NCBI RefSeq assembly: GCF_024972735.1
Contig: NZ_CP087723.1
Span: forward strand, 1,674,001-1,738,000
Source: Halalkaliarchaeum sp. AArc-CO
GTDB lineage: Archaea; Halobacteriota; Halobacteria; Halobacteriales; Haloferacaceae
Length of the DNA: 64,000 nt
Direction: 5' to 3'
Part shown: in pieces, positions 44,141 to 51,536 of the stretch
Layout of the letters: every line of letters begins with the position of its first letter
Numbering within the stretch: position 1 is the first letter of the stretch
Program-made: the position numbers and the translations under genes
Notes under the pieces: model-generated
Database searches by the model: none
Told to the model about the DNA's origin: nothing
The model's input: only the letters and a program-made list of their open reading frames with translations

Positions 44141-45592
44141 ATGATACGGCGGCTGGTGCTCGGGTGCGGGACGATCGCACACACCGTCATCGAGAGCGTC
44201 TCGAAGGGACGGGACGCGCTGTACGTGGTCACCGCCGACAGCGGCTGGGCATCCACGCTCCGCGAGGAGAGTATTCCCGCCCGGGAGGGCGACCCGACCG
44301 ATCCGTCGACGTTTCCGGACGCAGCCGACGTCGTGATCGTCGCCTCCGATCGACCAGAACGGAACGTCGCTGCTGCCGGCGCGGCAAGGGGAGCATTCCC
44401 CGACGCGGAGATTCTCGCGTCCGTCGGGACCGATCCGACACCCGACGCCGTCGAAACACTAACGCGGGTGACCGATCGGCTGATCGACCCGACAGAGGCG
44501 GTCGCCGAGCGAGTTCTCGACGCCGCCGCCGGCGAAGGGGGACAGCTGATGGCCGACCTCCACGCGACGCTTCGGGGACTGTCTGGCCCCCTCGGCGTGT
44601 TCGCCCACGACAACCCGGATCCCGACGCGATCGCCAGTGCGATCGGGTTGAGCCGACTCGCAGAGGAGATCGGGGTCCAGGCGGATGCCTGTTACTTCGG
44701 CGAGATCGCCCACCAGGAGAACCGGGCGCTGGTGAACCTGCTTGACCTTCCGATCCGTCAGATCGAGGAGTTCGATCCGTCCGCATACGACGGGATCGCG
44801 CTGGTCGACCACTCGCGGCCAGGAATAAACGACAGCTTACCGACCGAAACCGAGGTCGATCTGATCGTGGATCACCACCCGATGAGAGAGCCGATCCAGG
44901 CACCGTACACGGACATCCGCAGCGACGTGGGGGCAACGAGCACACTGCTCGCGGAGTATTTCAATCGGCTGGGGATCAAACCCGGAGAGACACTCGCGAC
45001 GGCACTGCTGTACGGCATCCGAATCGACACCCGCGACTTCACGCGGGAAGTAGCCGCCCCGGACTTCGATGCCGCCGCATATCTCGTCCCGATGGCCGAC
45101 GTGACGGCGCTCGAGCGGATCGAGTCGCCCGGCGTCTCCGGTGAGACCATGGACACGATCGCCCGGGCGATCCGGAACCGCGACGTGCGAAACTCGGTGT
45201 TGAGCTCCTGTGTCGGCGAGATTTCCAACCGCGACGCGCTGTCGCAGGCGGCAGACGGGCTACTCAACATGAACGGGATCGCGGTCACTTTCGTGTACGG
45301 CTTCACCGACGGGGTCGCGTACGGCTCCGCGCGTGCCCGTGGAGCCGACGTCGATCTCGGCGAAGTGCTCCGGGACGCGTTCGCGGAGGTGGGATCGGCC
45401 GGCGGTCACGCCGACATGGCGGGCGCACAGGTGCCGCTGGGTATTCTCGGGACGACGACCGGCGAGGACCTCACGGAGCTCTCGGCGGTCGTCCGGGAGG
45501 TCATCGCCGATCGGTTCTTCGAGGCGATCGACGACGCCAGGCAGGTCCCGACCCTCGAGTTCGACACCGACGTGACGTTCCCGGAAGACTGA
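44141..45592 (+). CDS. NAD-binding (TrkA-N-like) plus DHH/DHHA1 phosphoesterase
   Basis: The 483-residue protein has an N-terminal Rossmann-like domain (about 1-130; RRLVLGCGTIAHTVIESV) similar to TrkA-N/RCK domains. A DHH phosphoesterase follows, with FAHDNPDPDAIASAIGL near residue 155, ALVDHSRPG near 222, LIVDHHPM near 246 and the DHHA1 end GGHADMAGAQVPLG near 424. This resembles cyclic-dinucleotide or oligoribonucleotide phosphodiesterases combined with a nucleotide-sensing domain. The substrate is unknown. Many haloarchaea carry homologues, often near potassium-related genes. Confidence 0.85.
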   Translation: MIRRLVLGCGTIAHTVIESVSKGRDALYVVTADSGWASTLREESIPAREGDPTDPSTFPDAADVVIVASDRPERNVAAAGAARGAFPDAEILASVGTDPTPDAVETLTRVTDRLIDPTEAVAERVLDAAAGEGGQLMADLHATLRGLSGPLGVFAHDNPDPDAIASAIGLSRLAEEIGVQADACYFGEIAHQENRALVNLLDLPIRQIEEFDPSAYDGIALVDHSRPGINDSLPTETEVDLIVDHHPMREPIQAPYTDIRSDVGATSTLLAEYFNRLGIKPGETLATALLYGIRIDTRDFTREVAAPDFDAAAYLVPMADVTALERIESPGVSGETMDTIARAIRNRDVRNSVLSSCVGEISNRDALSQAADGLLNMNGIAVTFVYGFTDGVAYGSARARGADVDLGEVLRDAFAEVGSAGGHADMAGAQVPLGILGTTTGEDLTELSAVVREVIADRFFEAIDDARQVPTLEFDTDVTFPED

Positions 45593-45667
45593 GCGCCTGA
45601 CGATCGCCAGCCCGCCGCAGACAGCAGGTGGCTACGCTTTTCCGTACGCTTCCCGTACGAACGGTCG

Positions 45668-46450
45668 ATGAGCGGCAAGCCGACCGTCAAGGAGTACATG
45701 ACCCGCGACGTCCAGACGGTGGCTCCGGAAGACACCGTCGAAGAGGTCACCCGTCGCGTCGTGGAAAGCGACGGCCACAACGGCTTTCCAGTGTGTGTCG
45801 GTCGGAGCGTCGAGGGGTTCGTTTCGGCGCGCGACCTGCTTTTCGCCGACCAGGACGCGCCGGTGTTTACAGTGATGAACGAAGACCTCATCGTCGCCCA
45901 TCCGGAAATGGCCGTCACCGACGCCGCACGGGTGATCCTCCGGTCCGGGATCCAGAAGCTTCCAGTCGTCGACGACGCAGGCAATCTCGTCGGCATTATC
46001 TCGAACACTGACGTGGTCCGGTCACAGATCGAGCGTGCGACGCCGGGAAAGGTCGGCAAACTGCGGCGCACGCTCGAACAGATCCACGACATCGAAATCG
46101 GAGAGGAACGTCGACCCGTGAGTCTGAATCAGTTGATCCCTACCCAGGGGCGAGTGTACGGGGACGAACTCGAGGGACGGAAGTACGAACTCGAACGAGG
46201 ACTTGCCGAACCGCTCGTGGTGATCGACAACGCCGGAACGCTGTATCTCGCCGACGGCCACCACCGCGTGATGGCCGCACGGCGACTCGGCATCGACGAG
46301 ATGGAGGCGTACGTCATCGTGATCGACGAGGAGATCGAACTGGGGATGGCAAAGACCGCCCGTAAGGAGGGGCTCGAGCGGATCGAAGACATTGACGTCG
46401 TCGACTACGCCCGTCACCCCCTGGTCGAAACGACGAAACGCCTGCAGTGA
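45668..46450 (+). CDS. CBS-pair protein with ParB/SerK-like domain
   Basis: The 260-residue protein has two CBS motifs (about 1-120), as in VKEYMTRDVQTVAPEDTVEE and LPVVDDAGNLVGIISNTDVV, which usually sense adenine nucleotides. A ParB/Srx-fold domain follows (about 135-260), with RRPVSLNQLIPTQGRVY and the core LADGHHRVMAARRLG near residue 195. The DGHHR core occurs in the archaeal ADP-dependent serine kinase SerK as well as in ParB-like NTPases. A small-molecule kinase regulated by CBS domains is therefore possible, but so is another ParB-type role. Confidence 0.8.
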   Translation: MSGKPTVKEYMTRDVQTVAPEDTVEEVTRRVVESDGHNGFPVCVGRSVEGFVSARDLLFADQDAPVFTVMNEDLIVAHPEMAVTDAARVILRSGIQKLPVVDDAGNLVGIISNTDVVRSQIERATPGKVGKLRRTLEQIHDIEIGEERRPVSLNQLIPTQGRVYGDELEGRKYELERGLAEPLVVIDNAGTLYLADGHHRVMAARRLGIDEMEAYVIVIDEEIELGMAKTARKEGLERIEDIDVVDYARHPLVETTKRLQ

Positions 46451-46493
46451 CCGGAGACTGCTTTGACTGGGGGTCGGGTTTCTGACGTGACAA

Positions 46494-46510
46494 GAGTTAA
46501 CTCGTTTTAA
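46494..46510 (+). promoter_or_regulatory. Palindrome and TATA-like box of the ferredoxin gene
   Basis: GAGTTAACTC (46494-46503) is a perfect 10-base palindrome directly followed by GTTTTAA (46504-46510). The TATA-like part lies about 20 bases before the ATG at 46531, so the mRNA is probably leaderless and the palindrome could overlap the BRE. Confidence 0.45.
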
Positions 46511-46530
46511 CCCCGTGTGGGAGTAGACCC

Positions 46531-46860
46531 ATGCCCATCGATTCGAACTTCGAGCAGAACCTCGAGCAGACCGGTGAAGAACACGGCGTGGCCGTCTGGG
46601 GGGAGATAGATCCGCCAGAGAAACTGGGTATCCGGGGCACCCACGTCGCCGTCGATTTCGACATCTGTCTCGCCGACGGCGCCTGTCTGGAGGACTGTCC
46701 GGTCGACGTCTTCGAGTGGGTCGACACGCCCGGACACCCCGAAAGCGAGATCAAAGCGAACCCGACGAACGAGGACCAGTGTATCGACTGTATGCTCTGT
46801 GTGGACGTCTGTCCGGTAGACGCGATCGACGTCGACTCCGGTCGTGCCGGGCGAACCTGA
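46531..46860 (+). CDS. Ferredoxin with two cluster motifs (Zfx/7Fe-like)
   Basis: The 109-residue ferredoxin has CLADGACLEDCPVD near residue 48 and CIDCMLCVDVCPVDAI near residue 84. The second motif is a classic CxxCxxCxxxCP. The first lacks the usual second Cys (spacing C-x5-C-x3-CP), as in archaeal 7Fe/zinc ferredoxins where that site holds a [3Fe-4S] cluster. An N-terminal extension of about 45 residues resembles the zinc-binding leader of Sulfolobus-type ferredoxin, although few His ligands are visible. A soluble redox carrier is likely. Confidence 0.88.
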   Translation: MPIDSNFEQNLEQTGEEHGVAVWGEIDPPEKLGIRGTHVAVDFDICLADGACLEDCPVDVFEWVDTPGHPESEIKANPTNEDQCIDCMLCVDVCPVDAIDVDSGRAGRT

Positions 46861-47047
46861 GGGTAGCATCGACCTTCGGGTCATCCGACGACATCGGTGA
46901 CCGAATCCAGATGTACCGCCGCGACCAGCCGAGCTGCAAGTTGGAAGCTGCAGTGTGTGGCAGCCACGGGAGTATCGATACCGTTCGTCGAACTCTGGAT
47001 CCTGTAGAACGCCACGTGCCGTGATATCAGTATGAGTCGGTTCCGTC

Positions 47048-48295
47048 TCAGTCGTCCACGCTCGGCTCCGTCGAGGGCTTGCCGTCGGGGGAACCGGGTT
47101 CCGGACCGTCCGTCTCGGCTCCATCCGGGTCGCCGACTGAACCACCGGAAGCGGCGGGTGCAGTTCCCACGAGCTGTCCCGTTTCGTATCCAGTCCAGTC
47201 GAACTTCTGCTGGAAGTAGATTGCGACGTTGACCAGCGCCAGCAGCACAGGCACTTCGATCAGCGGCCCGATGACAGTTGCGAACGCGACCCCGGAGCCG
47301 ACGCCGAAGACGGCGACGGCGACGGCGATCGCCAGCTCGAAGTTGTTCGACGCTGCCGTAAAGCCGATCGCGGTCGTCGTCGAGTAGTCGGCGCCGATGC
47401 CCCGTCCCATCGCGAAGCTCACCAGGAACATCACGACGAAGTAGATCGTCAGCGGGACGGCAAGCCAGAGGACGTCGGTCGGCTGGGCGATGATGTTGTC
47501 GCCCTGAGTGGCGAACATCACGATTACCGTAAACAGCAGCGCAAGAAGTGTTACGGGACTGATCTTCGGAATGAGTTGCTCGGCGTACCACGCCTCGCCT
47601 TTCGCCCGAACGCCGCCGACACGGGTCAGGATGCCGCCCGCAAAGGGGATCCCGAGGAAGATGGCGATCGCCCAGAACACCTGTTCGACGGTGATGTCGA
47701 AGGCGGCGATTCCGGCGACCATGGCGTCGAGCCCGAGGATCGGCGGCAGGAACAGCGCGAAAAACCAGATGTACACACCGTACGTGAGGATCTGGAAGAC
47801 GCTGTTGAACGCCACCAGGCCCGCGGCGTATTCGCTGGACCCCTCCGCGAGGTCGTTCCAGACCAGCACCATTGCGATACACCGCGCCATCCCGATGAAG
47901 ATCAACCCGAGGAAGTACTCGGGGCGGGCGGGGAACCACGGCACGATCCCGCTGAAGAAGATCACCGCCAGCGCGAACATCAGCGTCGGGCCGATCAACC
48001 AGTTTTGGATCAGGCTCAGACTGAGCACCCGCCACTGCCTGAAGACTGTCGGCAGCTGCCGGTAGTTGACCTTCGCCAGCGGCGGATACATCATCAGAAT
48101 CAGGCCGATCTCGACGAGATGGTACTGCTGAATTGGTTCGACAACCCCCGGCGAAACGTATCCCAGCCCGACGCCTGCCGCCATCGCCAGGAAAATCCAG
48201 ACTGTCAGGTACTTGTCGAGGAAATCCATCGACCGGGGATTCCCGCAGTCGGGACAGCCACAGTCGGGCCCGTGTTCGTGTTCGAGTTCACTCAT
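47048..48295 (-). CDS. acr3: ACR3-type arsenite efflux permease
   Basis: The 415-residue membrane carrier exports arsenite. It has about ten helices, IGMARCIAMVLVWNDLAEGS with the family's essential Cys in TM4, and NNFELAIAVAVAVFGVGSG with the conserved Glu in TM9. The N-terminus carries CGCPDCG within EHEHGPDCGCPDCGNPRS, a possible metalloid-binding extension. The C-terminus is a long acidic tail. ATG 48295 is preferred. A GTG at 48310 would add five residues and overlap the arsR stop (GTGA). It is coupled to arsR upstream. Confidence 0.93.
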   Translation of the reverse strand: MSELEHEHGPDCGCPDCGNPRSMDFLDKYLTVWIFLAMAAGVGLGYVSPGVVEPIQQYHLVEIGLILMMYPPLAKVNYRQLPTVFRQWRVLSLSLIQNWLIGPTLMFALAVIFFSGIVPWFPARPEYFLGLIFIGMARCIAMVLVWNDLAEGSSEYAAGLVAFNSVFQILTYGVYIWFFALFLPPILGLDAMVAGIAAFDITVEQVFWAIAIFLGIPFAGGILTRVGGVRAKGEAWYAEQLIPKISPVTLLALLFTVIVMFATQGDNIIAQPTDVLWLAVPLTIYFVVMFLVSFAMGRGIGADYSTTTAIGFTAASNNFELAIAVAVAVFGVGSGVAFATVIGPLIEVPVLLALVNVAIYFQQKFDWTGYETGQLVGTAPAASGGSVGDPDGAETDGPEPGSPDGKPSTEPSVDD

Positions 48296-48306
48296 CGGTG
48301 ACGACC

Positions 48307-48705
48307 TCACTCATCGGTGGCGGTTCCGTCGAGCAGAGTCACCACTGCCACCGCGACGTTTGTGGCCCGGTATTTGCGCCATCGGCCGTCCTTGCGACGA
48401 GTGACGAGTCCTGTATCGTTCAACCGGGAGAGGGCGTGGCTGATCGCGCTCTCGCTGGCGTCCACCATCGCGTTCAGTTCGCAGACGCACAGTTCGCCGT
48501 CGGCGGCCACGAGCAGCCGAACCAGCTTGAACCGGGTCTCGTTCGCCAGTGCCGCGAGGATGGCCACCTCTTTGCCGATGCGGTCGTCGTCAAGCACCGT
48601 CTCAAGTGCGTCGAGCTCGGTAATTCGCTCGTCGACATCTGCTGGCTGACAATCCCCGATCTCGTCTTCGAGATAGCGTTTGAGCCGCACCGTCGCATTA
48701 GTCAT
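48307..48705 (-). CDS. arsR: ArsR-type metalloid-responsive repressor
   Basis: The 132-residue winged-helix regulator has ANETRFKLVRLLVAADGELCVCELNAMV, in which ELCVCEL is the Cys-Val-Cys arsenite sensor motif of classical ArsR. SASESAISHALSRLNDTGLVT-like residues form the recognition helix, and a wing (RRKDGRWRKY) follows. ATG 48705 is chosen because the upstream codon is a TTG inside the promoter region. Arsenite binding should release DNA and allow transcription of arsR-acr3. Confidence 0.9.
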   Translation of the reverse strand: MTNATVRLKRYLEDEIGDCQPADVDERITELDALETVLDDDRIGKEVAILAALANETRFKLVRLLVAADGELCVCELNAMVDASESAISHALSRLNDTGLVTRRKDGRWRKYRATNVAVAVVTLLDGTATDE

Positions 48706-48712
48706 ACGTTCA

Positions 48713-48731
48713 ATTTGCAATTTTATCAAAT
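48713..48731 (-). promoter_or_regulatory. Inverted repeat over the arsR promoter (candidate ArsR operator)
   Basis: ATTTG-N9-CAAAT spans 48713-48731, ending 8 bases before the arsR ATG on its own strand. It overlaps a TATA-like ATTTGATAAAATT read on the minus strand. Classical ArsR operators are short AT-rich dyads over the promoter, which this matches. The role is inference. Confidence 0.45.
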
Positions 48732-48938
48732 AAGGGCTTCGATTCTTCTCGTGATCTAGGGCCCCTGATGAGATACAGAGAACGGATGCCGTATAGAAAC
48801 AGCAGTCAAGAGTGCTCCAATCGGTTCCACGACGGTGCCAGGTGACGGATCCCCAGAGCTGGTACCACCAAATGGTTTAATGATTCTTCAATCGTATAGC
48901 TCTTGCTCGACAGTCATTCACGGAGGTCCCCCACACAG

Positions 48939-48946
48939 TGTTTATG
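48939..48946 (+). promoter_or_regulatory. TATA-like box of the etfBA-fixC operon
   Basis: TGTTTATGA at 48938-48946 lies 37 bases before the etfB ATG (48984). The 254-base arsR/etfB spacer also contains CCAAATGG and an ATGATTCTTCAATCG patch near 48890, but no gene. Confidence 0.45.
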
Positions 48947-48983
48947 ACGTTTCGACCCAAGAACGTGTTGAGGCTCGGTATCT

Positions 48984-49838
48984 ATGCACACGATTGTACT
49001 GACGAAAGGCGTTCCCGACTTCCGTGAAGGCGAGGTCTCCTTCGACGAGGACGGCCACCTGGAACGGGGAAAGACCCCGACGGTGATGAACCCGAACGAC
49101 AAGCACGCCCTGGAGGCGGCGTTACAGACTCGCGTTCGACACGGCGGGCGGGTGAGCCTACTGAGCATGGGGCCTCCCGGCTACGATGGAATTCTCCAGG
49201 AGGGAATGCGAGACGTGTACGCAGACGACCTGTATCTGATCTCCGATCGCGAGTTCGCGGCCGCGGACACCTGGGCGACCGCGATCACGCTGGCGACGGC
49301 GATCCGGCACCACGGCGACGTCGACCTGGTGTTCGCGGGCTTTAAAACCGCCGACGGCGAGACCGGCCACACCGGCCCCCAGACGTGCTGGTGTCTCGAC
49401 TGGCCGCTCGTCACCCACGTCGTCGCGCTCGAAGTCGACGAGGAAGATCGCCGGCTCCGCGCGAAACGGCTCGTCGAGGGCGACGTCGAGGAGATCGAAA
49501 CCGTCGAGGTGCCGATGCCCGCCGTCGTCGTCGCTGATCCGGAGTTCGAGCCCACCTATCGGACCGCGAACACCCGGCTCGAACACAAGCGCCTCCGGCA
49601 GGAGACGCAGAAGCGAGCCGAGGAGTACGAGGAGCACCTCGAGATGTGGGACCACGAGGAGCTGAACCTGGATCCCGACTACGTCGGCCTCGACGGGTCG
49701 CCGACGATCGTCGAGAGCGTGGACCCGATCCCACGGGCGCCCTCCGAGCGAGAGGCCACAGACGTCGATCCGGAGGATTCCGAGGCCATGGGACAGGTTC
49801 TCGAGGAGATGCAGCCGTTCGCCGCGGGGGGTGACTGA
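48984..49838 (+). CDS. etfB: Electron transfer flavoprotein beta subunit (FixA-like)
   Basis: The 284-residue flavoprotein subunit opens HTIVLTKGVPDFREGEVSFDE and contains NPNDKHALEAALQTR. Its GFKTADGETGHTGPQTCWCLDWP matches the conserved nucleotide-binding region with the family's GxxxxDGxTGxTGP pattern. It forms a heterodimer with EtfA. The C-terminal tail (about 195-284) is acidic and helical. It lies 3 bases before etfA. Together with fixC it forms a FixABCX-like set that carries electrons from dehydrogenases to quinone, possibly with bifurcation. Confidence 0.93.
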   Translation: MHTIVLTKGVPDFREGEVSFDEDGHLERGKTPTVMNPNDKHALEAALQTRVRHGGRVSLLSMGPPGYDGILQEGMRDVYADDLYLISDREFAAADTWATAITLATAIRHHGDVDLVFAGFKTADGETGHTGPQTCWCLDWPLVTHVVALEVDEEDRRLRAKRLVEGDVEEIETVEVPMPAVVVADPEFEPTYRTANTRLEHKRLRQETQKRAEEYEEHLEMWDHEELNLDPDYVGLDGSPTIVESVDPIPRAPSEREATDVDPEDSEAMGQVLEEMQPFAAGGD

Positions 49839-49841
49839 CCG

Positions 49842-51536
49842 ATGACACTCGATCCCGGCGAGTATGACGTCTCCGAACTCGGGCCGGAACTGGCCGACGT
49901 CGCCGACGTCGAGGAACTCCGCGAAATCCTCGACACCGAGAAAGCGGGCAAGGACCGAACCGCGGCAAAGACACTGATAGAGAGCCGCATAGAGAAGTTC
50001 GAGGGCGACGACGAGGAGGAGCCAGGAGACGAGAACGGGGACGCCGGCCTCGATCTCGCGGAGATGTCCGCCGCGGACGTGGGAAACGCCGTCCGGAAGA
50101 TCGACGACGTCGAACGCCTCCGGGAACTGATCGAGCGGGAGGAAGCCGGCGACAACCGGGACAGCGTCAAACGACTCGTCGAAAACCGGATCGACTCGGT
50201 CGCCGGAAGCGAGGAGTCCGACGAGCGGGAGCAGCTGTCGCCCGAGGAGAAACACCCCGAGCTGGATCACCCAACTGCCGACAAACAGTACGTCAAGGCC
50301 CTCGATAATGGGGCCTATCGTGACATGTGGGTGTACTGCGAGACCCAGGCGGGGGAACTGATCGACGTCTCCCTGGAGATGCTCGGAAAGGCACGCGAGC
50401 TGATGGACGAGTACAACCGTCAGTACGACGCCGCCGAGCGCGTCGTCGCGGTGCTGATCGGCGACGACGTCGCCGGCCACGCCGACACGTGCATCGAACA
50501 CGGCGCCGACGTCGTCGTCTACCACGAGGACGATCGGCTCGAGCGCTTCCGGCACAAGCCCTACACAGAGATATTCTGTGACATGGCCCGGGGGGGAGCC
50601 GAACCGCCGATGGGGGTCGGCGAGGAACGCACACCCGGGACAGACCCGGATCCCGCAGACTGGCGAGACTACGACGAGCCGCGGTACACCCTCTTTCCGG
50701 CGACGAACAACGGGCGGGACCTCTCTGCGCTCGTGCAGGGCGAACTCGACTCCGGTCTCGCCAGCGACTGCTCGGGGCTGTACATCACCGACGTCACCGT
50801 CTCGAATCCGGTGAAAACGGGAGGCTCGGGGAACAACCGCGAGTTCCGGCGCGTGCTTCACATGAAGCGCCCCGACTTCTCCGGGTTCGAATACTCGACG
50901 ATCCTCTGTCTCGACAACCCGACCCGGGAGTTTCATCCCCAGGGTGCCTCGGTCATCCCGGGGAGCTTCGACGTTCCGGACCCGGATCCCGAACGGGAGG
51001 GAGCGGTAATCGAACACGACCTCGAACTCGAAGACGAGTGGTTCCGGGCGGAGGTGATCGACTTCGATCGGCTGGACGGCGGTGTCGACCTCACGGGCAA
51101 CGACGTCGTCGTGTGCATGGGCCGGGGGATCAGCGCGGATCCCACCCGCGGAATGGAACTCGCGGTTGAGCTGGCCGACAGGTTCGAAAGCGCCGACGTG
51201 GGCGTCACCCGGGGTATCGTCACCGGCTCGTTCAACTTCGACGGCCACGTCGAGCAGTACACCGCAGAGGAGCGTCAGATCGGCGAGACCGGCCAGGAGA
51301 TCGAACCGGACCTGTACGTCGCCGCCGGCGTCTCCGGCGCCGTCCAGCACAAGGTCGGCTGCGACGAGTCGGGGACGATCGTGGCGATCAACACCGACCC
51401 GGACGCCCGGATCCACGACTGGTCGGACTACTTCATCGAGGGCGACCTCTTCGAAGTGTTGCCGCGGTTGATCGACGGGATCGCCGCCGGGGAAATCGAC
51501 CTCGAGGCCGCGGCCGACGGGGGTGAACTCGAATGA
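49842..51536 (+). CDS. etfA: Electron transfer flavoprotein alpha subunit with N-terminal helical duplication (FixB-like)
   Basis: The 564-residue alpha subunit is far longer than the usual 310-330. The ETF-alpha core runs from about residue 148 (KQYVKALDNGAYRDMWVYCE) to the end, with the FAD block RQIGETGQEIEPDLYVAAGVSGAVQH and IVAINTDPDARI near the C-terminus. Before it lie two copies of a roughly 35-residue helical motif (about 19-53 and 86-120; VEELREIL...RIE and VERLRELI...RID) separated by an acidic linker. A middle insertion (about 200-240 and 300-340) also enlarges the core. It overlaps fixC by 4 bases. Confidence 0.92.
   Translation: MTLDPGEYDVSELGPELADVADVEELREILDTEKAGKDRTAAKTLIESRIEKFEGDDEEEPGDENGDAGLDLAEMSAADVGNAVRKIDDVERLRELIEREEAGDNRDSVKRLVENRIDSVAGSEESDEREQLSPEEKHPELDHPTADKQYVKALDNGAYRDMWVYCETQAGELIDVSLEMLGKARELMDEYNRQYDAAERVVAVLIGDDVAGHADTCIEHGADVVVYHEDDRLERFRHKPYTEIFCDMARGGAEPPMGVGEERTPGTDPDPADWRDYDEPRYTLFPATNNGRDLSALVQGELDSGLASDCSGLYITDVTVSNPVKTGGSGNNREFRRVLHMKRPDFSGFEYSTILCLDNPTREFHPQGASVIPGSFDVPDPDPEREGAVIEHDLELEDEWFRAEVIDFDRLDGGVDLTGNDVVVCMGRGISADPTRGMELAVELADRFESADVGVTRGIVTGSFNFDGHVEQYTAEERQIGETGQEIEPDLYVAAGVSGAVQHKVGCDESGTIVAINTDPDARIHDWSDYFIEGDLFEVLPRLIDGIAAGEIDLEAAADGGELE

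Noticed and set aside
46861-47047. 187-base gap between the ferredoxin and acr3 considered as an RNA gene or small CDS
   Set aside because: I see no tRNA cloverleaf or supported open frame. A weak GTATCGATAC palindrome is all that stands out.
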